DNA from: Diploptera punctata | Lineage: Eukaryota; Arthropoda; Insecta; Blattodea; Blaberidae | Assembly: GCA_030220185.1 (NCBI GenBank) | Contig: JASPKZ010007546.1 | Coordinates: forward strand, 167,001 to 231,000 | Direction: 5' to 3' | DNA: 64,000 nt | In this document: positions 30,487-41,340 of the stretch, piece after piece | How positions within the stretch are numbered: the first letter of the stretch is position 1 | How the letters are laid out: every line of letters starts with the position of its first letter | Program-made: the position numbers and the translations under genes | The notes under the pieces: model-generated | Told to the model about the DNA's origin: nothing | Seen by the model: only the letters and a program-made list of their open reading frames with translations | Databases searched by the model: none

Positions 30487-31626
30487 ATGGACAAAAGCAA
30501 ACTCACCGCAATAGTCCTACTCGACTACAGCAAAGCCTTTGACACAGTAGATATAGACTTAATGCTAGCGAGACTAAAGACACTACATCTGTCGGAAAAC
30601 TGCCTTGATTGGTTTGCATCTTACCTCACTAATCGTCAGCAATCAGTTTCTGTTAATAATCGCATTTCTTCCTGGCGCTTGGTGAGGAAAGGGGTACCTC
30701 AAGGCGGCGTCCTCGCTCCTCTTCTCTTCTCGATTTATATTAATGACGTGACCAAGAAACTACAAAACTGCAAGCATCATCTTTACGCCGACGACCTACA
30801 GATTTACACACACTTTAGGCCTGACGAAATTAATGAATATATTGACAAAGTAAACACTGACCTCAGGCATATATCTTTATGGTCCAGACAATATGGGCTG
30901 AAACTAAATGTAAACAAAACGCAAGCAATAATTATCGGACATCCAAGGCTATTACACCTCATAAACAATGGCAATATGCCGGCTGTCATATTAGATAATG
31001 AACAAATTCCTTATACCGACGTCGTTAAAAACTTGGGATTTTACTTAGATTCTAATTTAAAATGGCATGAGCAAGTAAAACAAACATCTAAAAGGATCTT
31101 CTCCATAATGCATTCCCTAAAGCGACTTAAACATTTTCTTCCTACAACTCTTAAAAGAATTTTAATCCAAACTTTAGTGATGCCGCATTTTGACTACTGT
31201 GACGTTCTACTAACTGACATAAGTGACGGATTGTCGGACAAACTGCAGCGTGTCCATAATATGTGTATCAGATTCATATTTAATGTTCGAAAATACGATC
31301 ACATTTCTCCATTATTCCACGAATTGTCATGGCTACATCTAAAAGAGAGAAGAAAATCGCACTGTCTAATTCTCCTATTTAAGATCCTACATACCTCGAT
31401 TCCCAATTATTTATCATCCCGTTTCCAGTATCTATCCTCAAACCATAACTTAAACACAAGATCACAACATAGTCTCTTACTTAATATACCGCAACATAGG
31501 ACATCACATCACTCCATGTCATATACCATCTCCACTTCTCGCAACTGGAATTCCCTACCACAAGAAATAAGGGGCTGCCGGACATTGGCATCTTTTAAAA
31601 GAAATCTAAATTTATATTTGCTCTAA
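30487..31626 (+). CDS. LINE ORF2, reverse transcriptase palm to C-terminus
   Basis: 379 codons in another frame than 28982-30469; in-frame sequence extends upstream to about 30390, so the Met at 30487 is not a native start. RT motif A is 'VLLDYSKAFDTVD' (catalytic D13), motif B is 'RKGVPQGGVLAPLLF' (67-81), and motif C is YADD (100-103). After the thumb the protein ends with 'SRNWNSLPQEIRGCRTLASF', a C-terminal pattern typical of CR1-like LINEs (W-N-x-L-P-x-x-I-R). All RT catalytic residues are intact. No RNase H follows. The enzyme would copy the element's RNA at a nicked target. Confidence 0.9.
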   Translation: MDKSKLTAIVLLDYSKAFDTVDIDLMLARLKTLHLSENCLDWFASYLTNRQQSVSVNNRISSWRLVRKGVPQGGVLAPLLFSIYINDVTKKLQNCKHHLYADDLQIYTHFRPDEINEYIDKVNTDLRHISLWSRQYGLKLNVNKTQAIIIGHPRLLHLINNGNMPAVILDNEQIPYTDVVKNLGFYLDSNLKWHEQVKQTSKRIFSIMHSLKRLKHFLPTTLKRILIQTLVMPHFDYCDVLLTDISDGLSDKLQRVHNMCIRFIFNVRKYDHISPLFHELSWLHLKERRKSHCLILLFKILHTSIPNYLSSRFQYLSSNHNLNTRSQHSLLLNIPQHRTSHHSMSYTISTSRNWNSLPQEIRGCRTLASFKRNLNLYLL

Positions 31627-31717
31627 ACTCGACTTCATTATTATCCAGTGTAAGATATATATATATATATATATATATTAATTTGTGTTTCCCGTATAAT
31701 GTATCATATTTATATTA

Positions 31718-31765
<48 letters not shown>

Positions 31766-31952
31766 CGTATCATTATTGTTATTACCCTATAAAATGTTGT
31801 TTGTACATGACATTTACATTGCTACATTTATTGTATCTTTAACTGTTTATAATTAGTATAGTGTATATCTATATTTGTCGAATATTTATTTGCATTTGTG
31901 CTGGTTGAGTGGAAGAGAGGGCCTTATGGCCTTAACTCTGCCAGAATAAATA

Positions 31953-31992
<40 letters not shown>
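31627..31992 (+). repeat. LINE 3' UTR and ATT tail
   Basis: Holds a TA run, (ATT)n, and near 31900-31955 the block 'GGTTGAGTGGAAGAGAGGGC' followed by TTATGGCCTTAACTCTGCCAG. The AGGCC ... GGCCT pairing forms a small stem-loop that is kept in the other copies. AATAAATAAAG and a final ATT tail follow. Confidence 0.75.
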
Positions 31993-31994
<2 letters not shown>

Positions 31995-32015
31995 AAATGA
32001 AAAACATATTTTGTT

Positions 32016-32050
32016 ATTTAGGCGTAGCAGTGCATGCCGGGTATCAATAG
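32016..32050 (-). repeat. RTE-type module edge
   Basis: Inverse of the 'ATACCCGGCATGCACTGCTA' edge, fragment only. Confidence 0.5.
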
Positions 32051-32149
32051 TATTTAATACAGTAATTATGCAAATTTGTATTCGTTAACATTGTTCTCAT
32101 AATAAATAAAATTCAGTACATGTCTGAAAATAGTAGGAATCGTTCACAT

Positions 32150-32370
32150 CATCATCATCACTCCAGGGATCAAGCAATTGCCCGTTCCGACTTCATAATG
32201 CATCAGCCCAACGTCTTCTAGGTCTTCCAACATCACGTCTTCCTCTTGCTTGATAATTTCTTGCTAACAATGGATATCTCTCCTTACTCATTCCATCCAT
32301 GTGATCAATCCATTTCTGTCTGTAATTCGTGACTTTATCCAATAAGTCACATCTTCGTCAAGTCTTCAAC
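32150..32370 (-). pseudogene. LINE RT C-terminal fragment with (GAT)n tail
   Basis: The minus strand reads 'QKWIDHMDGMSKERYPLLAR', then 'NYQARGRRDVGRPRRRWADA' and a stop, and after it 'SRNGQLLDPWS' ending in a GATGATG tail. Typical end of an RTE/CR1-like ORF2. Confidence 0.7.
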
Positions 32371-32700
32371 GGTCAACAGGGCGACAAGGAATAGCACAGC
32401 TAAACTTGTAGGGCTTGAAGAGCGGAAGAAGCAGCCCTCTCTTGGGGGGTGGATACCCAGAGGAGCATGTTTGGAGGCTCAGAGGAAGGAGCCCTTCCAC
32501 CATCCTTGTCCTGCGAAGCGCTCGTAACGCTTCCACGAGACATTTATCTTACTGAGAAGCTTCATGGAATCGTTCACTTGAATTTTATTTTTGTAATCGG
32601 TCTTCTTTTGTAATTGATTACTCAGCAGATCAATTATTGGTTTCTTCCCTTTGCTCTAACAATATAAATTTGATTTATTCTAATTTTAGTTTAATTTCAA
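32370..32700. other. Unassigned repeat-like sequence
   Basis: A GC-richer block (about 32370-32560, with 'CTCTCTTGGGGGGTGGATAC') is followed by AT-rich sequence. No match found inside the window. Confidence 0.35.
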
Positions 32701-32830
32701 TAAAATTATTTAAATTTACATTAATTTTTCTATGTACGGTATTTAATATATTGTTTTATTGGTTGAGTGGACAGAAGACCTCATGGTTTTAAATATGCCA
32801 GTTTGAATAAATTTATTATAATAATTGATT
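32700..32830 (+). repeat. LINE 3' end, CR1/Jockey family copy
   Basis: 'GGTTGAGTGGACAGAAGACC' then TCATGGTTTTAA and an AATAAA tail, diverged relative of 31890-31960. Confidence 0.6.
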
Positions 32831-32865
32831 TTGTTTTAAGTTCAGATTAATCTGTCCAATTATTT

Positions 32866-32945
32866 CTTCTTCCTTCCAAGTATTAGGCCAAGGCCTGTTA
32901 CGATCCTATAGAAAATTTTTCCTCCAGCGTCTTCCGGAAAATTCT
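32866..32945 (-). repeat. LINE 3' tail, family F
   Basis: 'AGTATTAGGCCAAGGCCTGT' with the coding end on the minus strand. Inverse copy at 59325. The AGGCCAAGGCCT part is nearly palindromic. Confidence 0.6.
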
Positions 32946-33475
32946 CGTATAAGACTTGAAAGCATAATAATAGTCCTTTCGATTGGTTGCTGGCCAAAGG
33001 AAGGCAAGACCAGTATGGGGCCTGCCATCTTATAGCCTCTGGTCAGGCTTTTCTGGAGAAGAAAAGAAAATAAAGGAAAGAAGAAATGGAAGAAAGGAAA
33101 GACTCCCTAGCCCTCGGATGCCCTAATAGTATCGGTGTCGAAATAACAAGAGTTAACCAAGAGAGGTTAGATAGTAAAGTTAAAAGAGTACAAAACACAA
33201 GTAAGTGGTAGAAATGTTTTGCTCAGCTTGGGCACCTTGTGGTCGCCATCCTCATATCCCCTAGATGAGGACCCCTGAGGGGTGTCCAATTATTTAATTT
33301 AAAATAATATTTTAATATATTTTATTTAAATCTAATTTGGTTTTAAATTTACTTAGACCTATATATTCAGTTGAATAATTTAGATAATTAAAACATTTTA
33401 CGCAATACGGCTATTTTTAAAATTTATTTTATTTTCATTTCTCCCAACGCTCTAATCTCGAGGTAATGTTGATTT
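32945..33475. other. Unassigned sequence
   Basis: Includes a purine-rich tract (33055-33105) and a block 'CCTAGATGAGGACCCCTGAG' near 33262. No protein recognised. Confidence 0.35.
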
Positions 33476-33570
33476 GTACGTAGCGGGTCCTGATCCCCGG
33501 TCAGGACAAGTTTCCTAGGTTAAGTACGTTTCAGAGTTTTTCCTCACCTGTAAGACAAATGTCTGTAAAC
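33476..33570 (+). repeat. SINE V3 fragment
   Basis: Box B-like 'CCTGATCCCCGGTCAGGAC' and the V3 body 'CTCACCTGTAAGACAAATG'. Its head is diverged. Confidence 0.6.
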
Positions 33571-33599
33571 TTTAATTTCCCACGAACTTCATTATGCTA

Positions 33600-34970
33600 T
33601 CATAATTGTCTTATCATCTTCGCCTTATTTAAGTATAAATGTACGAGTAAATATATCTTGTCTTAAATGTTCCTGCTGTCTCGGAGATGGCCCCATTTTG
33701 AGCTATTCTCTCATTCAGGGAGGCCCTCAAGACCCTTGTATGCTTAAGAGTGTGCATATGACCCAAGGTTTTAAAATTATCTCCGACAGATCTTATGAAG
33801 GAAAGATCCGCGTGGCATGATATACATAAAAGTACTAAAAGCGAGAAATACAGTAAGACCAAGAAGATGGGATATTTCCATTCAACACAATTTTTATTTT
33901 ATTTCAAATTCATTATAATTTAGCATATAGACCCAATTTTGTTTTAGGAAGCTTAATTTTTAATTTTATTTTAGTTTACAGGTGACGCCTTTTCATGTTT
34001 TCTTCGTTACAACTTAGTACAATGTAATAATATAAGAAGAAAAGCTACGATAATATTATTCAGCTCTACTGTTCCAAAAACGAACATCTGTATGATTCAT
34101 ATCATTTAAGAATGATAACAAAATATAAATTAAACTGAACAGTGTTCGAACTTACTATTTCGTAGCATTTAGCAAGTGATTTACCATTGTTTATTGAAAA
34201 ATAAATGTGAAACTACTTCTTACTAAACGTTATACTTCAACTATGTACCCACAAGCGCATGCATCGTGTAACAGCGCCGTGTTCGAAATGAAACCTAGAA
34301 TATGTTCAAGAGTGAGAACACTTTCATTTTTGGCAGCTGTACATTTTATGAAATGCGCATCACCGTACGGTATTATATACATATTTCTGCACACTACTCT
34401 TAATTTTCACACATCTCTAACACGACTTTGTTTTTCTCCCTCTGTTAGATCCTTGGTGAGACTTGATACTCTTACCGGGATATTTAAATAGTCAGCAGTC
34501 AGATGTTAACAGCAGACTTAAGTCAACATTGGCAATACGAAGCAGTGGTGGTTCCTATAACAAAATAAAGCTGACTTGCATAATTTGAAAACTATTTGAT
34601 TTACAAATAATAAATGTATCAAAGATTCTTTCGATGAAGTGTAAATTTAGACTTTTTTTGTTTATGCCTATCACAAATATCTAACACCCTATCGGGCGTG
34701 AAGAAATTAAGTAGACCACCTTTAACTTTTTTTTTCATCATCTTCAAGGTTTGGGCTTATTGGCCCGTTCCTCTTCCTGCTGAACAATATATTACAGGTC
34801 ATCCTTCCAAAGGTGTTTCGATCTTCCTACATTTCTTTGTCCTTCAGGTCTATAATAAAATGTCTGTTTTGATAAATGATTATTTAGCATTCTTTGTTTA
34901 TGTTCAAACCAATCAACAAATCTGTCCGTTTTATTTATTATTTATCTATCTATATTTTGAATATGTTAAT
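33600..34970. other. Non-coding, no assigned element
   Basis: Several short frames exist (for example 34207-34491, 34698-35045), but none has a family motif or a typical gene context. Confidence 0.45.
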
Positions 34971-35009
34971 ATATATACATACATAGCGTTCTGCTCAAGA
35001 CTAGGTATT

Positions 35010-36800
35010 TCACTGCAAACTCAGCATTCTCCACTCTTTCCATAACTCAGCTTTCCTCTTTGTATCCGCACACAAACCATTTATTTTAATATTGTCTATC
35101 ATCTGATGTATTTTTCTGCCTCTAACTTTCATTCCGTTGTCCATTCCTTCCAGAGCATTCGTCAGCAGGCAGTTTCTTCTTAGCCAGTGGCCAATCCAAT
35201 TTCTTTTCCGCTTATTTATGAGTTGTAGCATTGTTCTTCCTTCATCCACCCTGTCTAGCACATCTTTAGTTTTTATTTTGTACGTCCATTTTATATGTTC
35301 CATTCTTCTCCATATGCACATCTCAAAAGCTTCCAGTCGCTTTTTCTCATTCCGTCGTAATGTCCAAGTATCTGCACCACATAATGCTATAAAGGTCCGC
35401 AGAAAATGCTTCTCGTCTTGTTAAAATATGCTTTTGCCATTGCTATCATCTGATTTATTTCTTGACTGCAGTTCATGTTACTAATAGTAAAACCCAAGTA
35501 TTTGAAGCTTTCCACTTGCTCAATGGTTTCATCTTTAATTTTCATGTTTATCTTCCTTGGTTTCCTTCCTGTAATCATGGCCTTCGTCCTATTTATATTT
35601 ATCTTCATCCCATAGTCCTCGCACTTGTCAGTTAGCTCCAGCATGTTCCTCAGTGTCATTGCATCTTCTGCTAGCAATGCCATATCATCAGAAAATCGTA
35701 TGTAATTAATTCTTCTTCCTCCCATGTTTACGCCTCCTGTATTCCTGAAGCAGTTCTTCATTAGGTCTTCCAGGTAGATGTTGAAAAGAGTAGGTAATAG
35801 AGGACATCTTGCCGTACCCCTCTTCCAATTTCTCTTCCCTCTAACATTTCTTCTTGTATCTTCACTTTTATTCGCTGTTTCATATAAAGATTACTTATGA
35901 GCCTCCTCTCCTTCCAGTTCATGCCAATTTTCTTCAAGATTCTCATGAGTTTATTCAAATTCACTCTGGCAAATGCCTTTTCCAGATCAACAAATACTGC
36001 AGAAACCTCTTTATCTTTTTCTATATATCTTTCTTTCATTGTTCGTATGAATCCAATTGCATCTCTCGCACTCTTTTTCTTCCTGAATCAAACTGTTCTT
36101 CCAATTCGCTTTACACCATAGAATGTAAACGTCGATTCAGCTTTCGCAGGAGAATCTTTGCAGACTGTGATATCAGGCTGATAGTCCTGAACTCGTTACA
36201 TTCCTTCGCATTATCTTTCTTCGGTATTAGTATTAATACTGTCTCAGTCAATTCTTCGGACCATTCACCTTCTTTATGTATCTTGTAACATAAAAGCAGA
36301 ATTTCCTTCTTTCCTTCACCCAAGCATTTAATTAATTCAATGGGGATCCCATGTACCCCTGTTGCTTTCCCATTTTTCGTTTCCTTAATTGCTAGTTCAA
36401 CTTCTTCCTTCAGAATTGAAAATAATTTTTTATCTTCTGACACGTCTTCATTTTCTATATCCAAGTTAGACGGACGATTTCTTGTTTTATATTTCTCCCA
36501 TGTATTCATATTTCCTGTTTGTCTGTTATTTCTTCATTATTTCATCCTCAATCAGCCATATAGTTTTCCAGCTCTTCTTTCCATAGTCCAAGCATTTAAC
36601 TTCCTGGTTCATTAAATCATATTTTCCTTTCCTCTCCAGATTCTCTAGTTCTTCACATTTCTTCTTCATCCATTCTTCGTTTGCCTTGTCAGTTTCTCTT
36701 CTAAGCTCGTTGTTTGATTGCCTGTAGTTTCTTTTGGATTCTTCTGTATTACTATTTTTCCATTTTCTTCTTTCTTCCATCTTCTCTGCCATTTTTTCTG
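35010..36800 (-). pseudogene. RTE-like reverse transcriptase
   Basis: In order on the minus strand: a charged linker (36792-36526); RT start with 'GPTGVHGIP'-like 'KATGVHGIPIELIK' and 'ECNEFRTISLISQSAKILLR' (36509-36111); motif A 'VFVDLEKAFARVN' (35761-36039; Asp kept, usual DRV now ARV); motif B degenerate ('GRGVRQDVLYYLLF'); motif C 'FSDDMALLAED' (35761-35387); then the C-terminal part with 'RKRNWIGHWLRRNCLL' and 'LWKEWRMLSLQ' stop (35321-35010). At least four frame changes. The catalytic Asp pair is intact but the gene cannot make one protein. Confidence 0.8.
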
Positions 36801-36834
36801 TTACCCAAGATTTCTTAATATTCTTGTTCTATTT

Positions 36835-37740
36835 TTATCCTATTGTTTCCTCTGCAAATGACTCCAGTGTTCCTTGATATTGCCATATGAGATATCCAAG
36901 GTAGAGACTTTGTCTTGGAAATTTTTTGGAATTTTCTCCTTTCCTCTTCGTTTTAAGTTTCTCGAAGTCAAACTTCTTCGTCGCCTGTCTTCCACTTATC
37001 TTCTTCGGGCAAATAACTACTTCGCCTATTATTAAGACATGGTCTGAATTGATATCTGATCCTGGTAGTATCTTCGCATTTTTCAAGCAATTTCGGAATC
37101 TTTCCTGTATGAGTATGTAGTCGATCTGGTATCGTTTATTGTCCATAGGGCTAATCCACGTGTATCTTCTTCTTTAATGCTGTTGCAACATTGTATTTCC
37201 AATTATCATTGAATTCCTTTTACAGAAACTTGACAGTGATTCGCCTCTCTCATCCCTTTTTTCCTAATCCATATCTTCCTACTGTACTTCCACCTTGTCC
37301 TTCAACTACAGCATTACAATCGCCCATTAGGATAACACACGCCCCTTCTTCTCTTTCTGAACAATCTCTTCTATCTGGTCATAACTTTCCTCTACTTCTT
37401 CATCTGCTAACCCACCATGGGGCATGTAAATTTGCACTATCAAGCCCACTTTTCTCCCTTGTAACCTCACCATTACCACCCGATTATCCACCTAACGCAA
37501 CTGATATCACTTGTTTTCTCACACGTGGTCCTAATACTACATCGACACCATGATTTTCTTTAGAATCGCCACTGGAATCAAACATTATAAATTCATCACT
37601 CACTAATTCACCACTTTGTTCCCACCTCACTTCTGAGATTCGCATCACAACCACTTTGTTTCTTCTCATTTCTTCCTTCAACATTTTCAGCTTCCCGGCT
37701 TGAAGAAGAGCTCTCACATTCCAGGCTCTAATCCTTACTC
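36835..37740 (-). pseudogene. RTE-like endonuclease domain
   Basis: Starts 'RVRIRAWNVRALLQAGKLKM' (Asn of motif I), then 'VVVMRISEVRWEQSGE' with the catalytic Glu, and a 'HGVDVVLG' block. The middle (37480-37150) is frameshifted. The last part (37146-36835) has 'YQIDYILI' (Asp) and 'SDINSDHVLI' (Asp-His). The catalytic residues I can locate are kept, so the damage is mostly in frame. It would nick the target DNA. Confidence 0.75.
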
Positions 37741-38103
37741 TTCTTTTCTTCTGTTATTTTGACTGCATGATATCTCCTTCCGCAGTATCTCCTTCCCGGG
37801 CATCCGAATGGGGGATAATTTATGTCCGGAGTCTTTTACCGTGGAAAGACTCATCATGCCATGTTTGCAGCTTTACTAGGGGTATGTTAGTGTGGTCGCT
37901 TCCACACCCACTCTCTCTTTTGCATCTTAAAATCTTAAAAGATCTTAAGGAGATCCAGTTGGGCCCCAACTTTTAAGTGGGAAGAATGGATTTGGCTACG
38001 TTAGACCCTCCGGACTTCACCAAATTTCACGCCAGAGGTTAAACATCAGTTCCATCAGGATTTTTGACCAGATCAAAGATTCGGAAATCCCAATTAGCCT
38101 CTA

Positions 38104-38402
38104 AAAGTGATCCCACTACAGGCCTCAGGAGGTCCTTGGGGTAGTAGGAGTTTAAGGCTCCCACTTTTTTCTGGACAATCGGTACTTGATGTCAGCCGGG
38201 TTGTCAGCCCTGCGTGACGGCCGCCTTTACCCTCAGAACAAGCGTCTGGTAATCATTTCCGTTAGAGGCTAAGATTGACCCCAGGGCCGTAGTTCCGCCA
38301 GAAGATTTGAGTCAGTTTTAAAAATCCTGACCCCACCGGGACTCAAACCTTCGACGTTCCGGCTTGTAGCGCAGTGCCTTAACCACTTCGCTACCTCTGT
38401 TC
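38104..38402 (-). mobile_element. tRNA-derived SINE V1 (minus)
   Basis: tRNA-like head on the minus strand ('GTAGCGAAGTGGTTAAGGCA' ... 'GGTTTGAGTCCCGGTGGGGT'), then 'CCTCTAACGGAAATGA' and 'GTGGGATCACTTT' at the 3' end. Sister of 61109. Confidence 0.85.
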
Positions 38403-38520
38403 CCATGTTAATGTAGTACCATGAATATGGAAATACGTTTAGAGTTGATTTTATTTTATTTTTGTTCATATGGAGCTACTGCATATTTTTTTTCAAAAAT
38501 TTCAGTTTGTTAGTGAACAA

Positions 38521-38890
38521 TGTCGGCCGCGGTGGACTAGTGGTTATGCTCATTGCTTCTGGTTCCGAGGGTCGCGGGTTCAAATACGGCCGCGTACATT
38601 GATTTTTTGGGATGAAAAAATCCAAGGAATAAGTCCTCCGGGAAGGACTTTAAACCGTGGGTCCCGAGTCTCAAGATTTTTAGGCTCGTAAAAGATCCTT
38701 AAGCCTGAACAAAGATGCCTCTAAGCAAAATTTACTGATCTCAAGCATCCTAGTAATAATTTGTTGCCTGCTAGATGTCTAATTGAGTCGATGTGTTGAT
38801 CGTATGGCACTCATGACATATTTGGGCAAATAAGGTAACTAAAATGATATTGGTCTATTAACTCCTGACAAAGGAGAGGCTATGGCTCAA
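38521..38890 (+). mobile_element. tRNA-derived SINE V2, copy 2
   Basis: Starts 'GTCGGCCGCGGTGGACTAGT'; box B 'GGGTTCAAATACGGCC' is slightly damaged. The body contains an extra 'GGAAGGACTTTAAACCGTGG' block also seen at 59720 but shorter in copy 1. Confidence 0.8.
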
Positions 38891-38912
38891 CAATGGGCTA
38901 CGTCATTAATCA

Positions 38913-39531
38913 TAAGTAATGCCACGAGTGATTTCCAAATTATCGATAAATTCACGACTCACGAAGTGAGGAGTGAATTTATCTAGAGAATTTGGAAATC
39001 AAGAGTGTCATTTGTTAGGACTATTTAACGAATAAAATTAAGCTCTTTACTCACAAATCATTGTTTAACTATAGTTATTTTAAAATATTTATATATTTAT
39101 ATATTTAATGTTTGAAAACAAATCAGAAATGAGAGGTTATGTTCATTCACTGCACCTTGATCATATTATTTATTGCCAAATAAGATCGCAATATTGTAAG
39201 AGTGCACCAAGTGGAGAATTAATTAAACACATGAAACTATATATCATAATCAACTTTACGGGTTATTCATTTATTTGTTTAGTAAACAACTAAGTAAAAT
39301 CAAGGAATCTTTTCATTATTTGCTATATTCAATGTATTTGTTGGAGAAAATAATGCTTTAACCTGTTCAGAACATTAAAAAGGAGGAGCTTTCTTTATCA
39401 CAAAAGCAGGAGTTGATAAAGAGAAATCGATAAAGAGCGAGGTTTAACACGACTGTCATTGGTTGTAAAACAACATTCATTGAAACGTGATTGGTCATTG
39501 ACTAGCATTTGTAGCATGAGTTAAATAGTCA
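38913..39531 (-). repeat. Dispersed repeat R700, copy 3 (minus)
   Basis: Inverse of 48638-49262. This copy has a perfect-looking hairpin near 38945-38985 (ATAAATTCAC ... GTGAATTTAT, inner CTCAC/GTGAG) that the other copies lack. Confidence 0.65.
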
Positions 39532-40108
39532 TATTAATCAGTTAGTGAACTATGCTATTAACTTACTGTCCTAGAGAAGTGAATAACATTTAGTTTTTGT
39601 TGTTAACAGCTACCAAGAACAAAAAAATAGTATGGTAAATTCTAAATATGTTTCCGTAAACTTAAAATGTCGAATCATACATTCTACAGTGATTGTGAAA
39701 AAAAGGAGAATTCAACGACGATGTTTAAAAAACGCAAAATAAATGGAAAAATAAAACTATAGCAGTTTTGAGAAGTATTCACGGAGAAGCTATTAATTGC
39801 CTCATGAATACGTGAACATGACGTGATATTGAGATTTCCAGTCAGAGGATTGCATTATTAATGGAGTCTGAGAAATCTTTGAGTTGGCTTTGATTACTCT
39901 GCAAGTCTTGTGTGCATAGCAGACTCATCTCACTGCCTCCAGTTATACATAATTAAACTTGTTCTTCCAACTCGAGCCCAATATTTCGTAATAATTTCTT
40001 TCAGCGTCCTTTAAACTTGTTTTTTACAAATATTCTATTTTTGAGCTATTCAAAGTTCTCACATTTTACCTTCCGATTGTTTGTTCATTTCTAACTTTCC
40101 CCGTTGTA
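39532..40108. other. Non-coding, no assigned element
   Basis: Nothing recognised. Confidence 0.45.
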
Positions 40109-40692
40109 ATAGTATATTACGATGCGAGCTTGGGAAGTGGTTTTTACAGAAGCGAGGAAAATGTTTAAAAAGCGGTGCGATAGCGAGGTTTTTAATTTCC
40201 GAGATTCTGTAAAATATTTCACAAACGTGCGTTGTACATTATTTCTTGCGCGATGGTGTTTTCAAAATAATAAATAATAGTAAAATAATAAAATATTTGT
40301 TGGAAATATTTGCGTTCATTATATACAACTGACTAACGTTAACAGTGTGGGCAATGTTTATTAGTCGAAACAACAGGAGGCCTTGAGATCAATTATTGAT
40401 AAAATGATCTCAAGTACGTATTTATTGTTTTATATTATTTCAAATAAAGTTCAGTTCATTTAAAATGCAGTGATTTGTTTCGGATAATGTATATTAACAT
40501 TACCTTTTGGATATTTTTTTGTATATACATTGTACTTATTATACGTAGAGGGCAGTGGTTTTACTTCCCGCACTTTGGTGTAAATGTAATATTACAATAT
40601 AGTTATTTAGGTTGGCAACTCCGAAATGTAGGAAGTTTAACTTTCAATCATGGTCACCATTACTGTAGGTACGACAAAATGGACTATCGCAA
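40109..40692 (+). repeat. Dispersed repeat R600, copy 3
   Basis: Full-length relative of 1526 and 4560; begins 'TAGTATATTACGATGCGAG'. All three are on the plus strand. Confidence 0.75.
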
Positions 40693-40839
40693 AAATATAT
40701 TTACTTTAAAATATTATTGTATACAATTGTCAATTGTTTATTTCGTTTATTCATTTTTTGGGACAGTTTACTTCATGCAGTTATTTAGCAATAGACATCA
40801 TAATATCACAATTTACTTTAATGATTAAAACTCTATCAT

Positions 40840-41160
40840 ATGGGTTACAATGATCGGATTTCATTGATGTTTTGTAAATGCCTTTCTCGTTCCATTTCAA
40901 TAACATATACAGAGTTTCGTTGTAAAAAAATGAAATTGAGACCGATAGGGAGATTTTTTAATTTTTGCTTCGGGTTAACCCTGCTCCTAATGGTCTGGTA
41001 TTGCTAGTTAACAACCTATACGTAAGTTTCTTAATTGATTGCAATATGCCGAGTTTGGTTCCGAAAAAAAAACAAACATTGGGCCCCTAATGTGTTAATA
41101 GACACACATAAACACACACACGTATACACACATGCACACAAAGAGACGCACTTGAATCAA
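40840..41160 (+). repeat. RTE-type LINE 3' module
   Basis: 'AGTTTCGTTGTAAAAAAATG', 'GGTTAACCCTGCTCCTAATG' and a CACACA-rich end parallel 14690-14890. Confidence 0.55.
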
Positions 41161-41340
41161 TCAGAAATAATTTTGTGATAATCTGAATGATAGGACATAA
41201 TTTCATAAATGTATAATATAAATTATTAGGTGTGATTAATGAGTGAAATTTTGCAATATGTTATAATAATTTATTGTGCGCTTCTCTATTTTGATTTGTT
41301 GTTTGATTTATTGACTTATTGGTCACGTAATCGATTAATA

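Larger units (their letters stand above)
28973..31992 (+). mobile_element. 5'-truncated CR1/Jockey-type LINE
   Basis: The best-preserved retrotransposon of the window. It starts inside the endonuclease domain, runs through a complete RT domain (one frameshift near 30390), and has a 3' UTR with a small hairpin near 31915 and an (ATT)n tail. ORF1 and the first part of the endonuclease are missing, as is usual after incomplete target-primed reverse transcription. Its 3' end recurs at 32700, 43745, 47825, 62580 and 63865. Confidence 0.85.
34975..38100 (-). mobile_element. RTE-like LINE, nearly full length, broken
   Basis: The minus strand carries, from 37745 down to 35010, an APE endonuclease and an RT domain without ORF1 or RNase H, the layout of RTE-like LINEs. 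About 350 bp upstream (37745-38100), with 'GAGTCTTTCCACGGTAAAAG', look like its 5' region. The 3' end (about 34975) runs into TA/GATA-rich sequence. It ends against a minus-strand V1 SINE at 38104. Confidence 0.8.

Noticed and set aside
28982..31626. Two separate host genes
   Set aside because: Both frames are parts of one LINE ORF2, shifted by one base near 30390.
33600..34970. Short frames as possible host exons
   Set aside because: No conserved motif, no clear splice pattern and no codon bias visible by eye.
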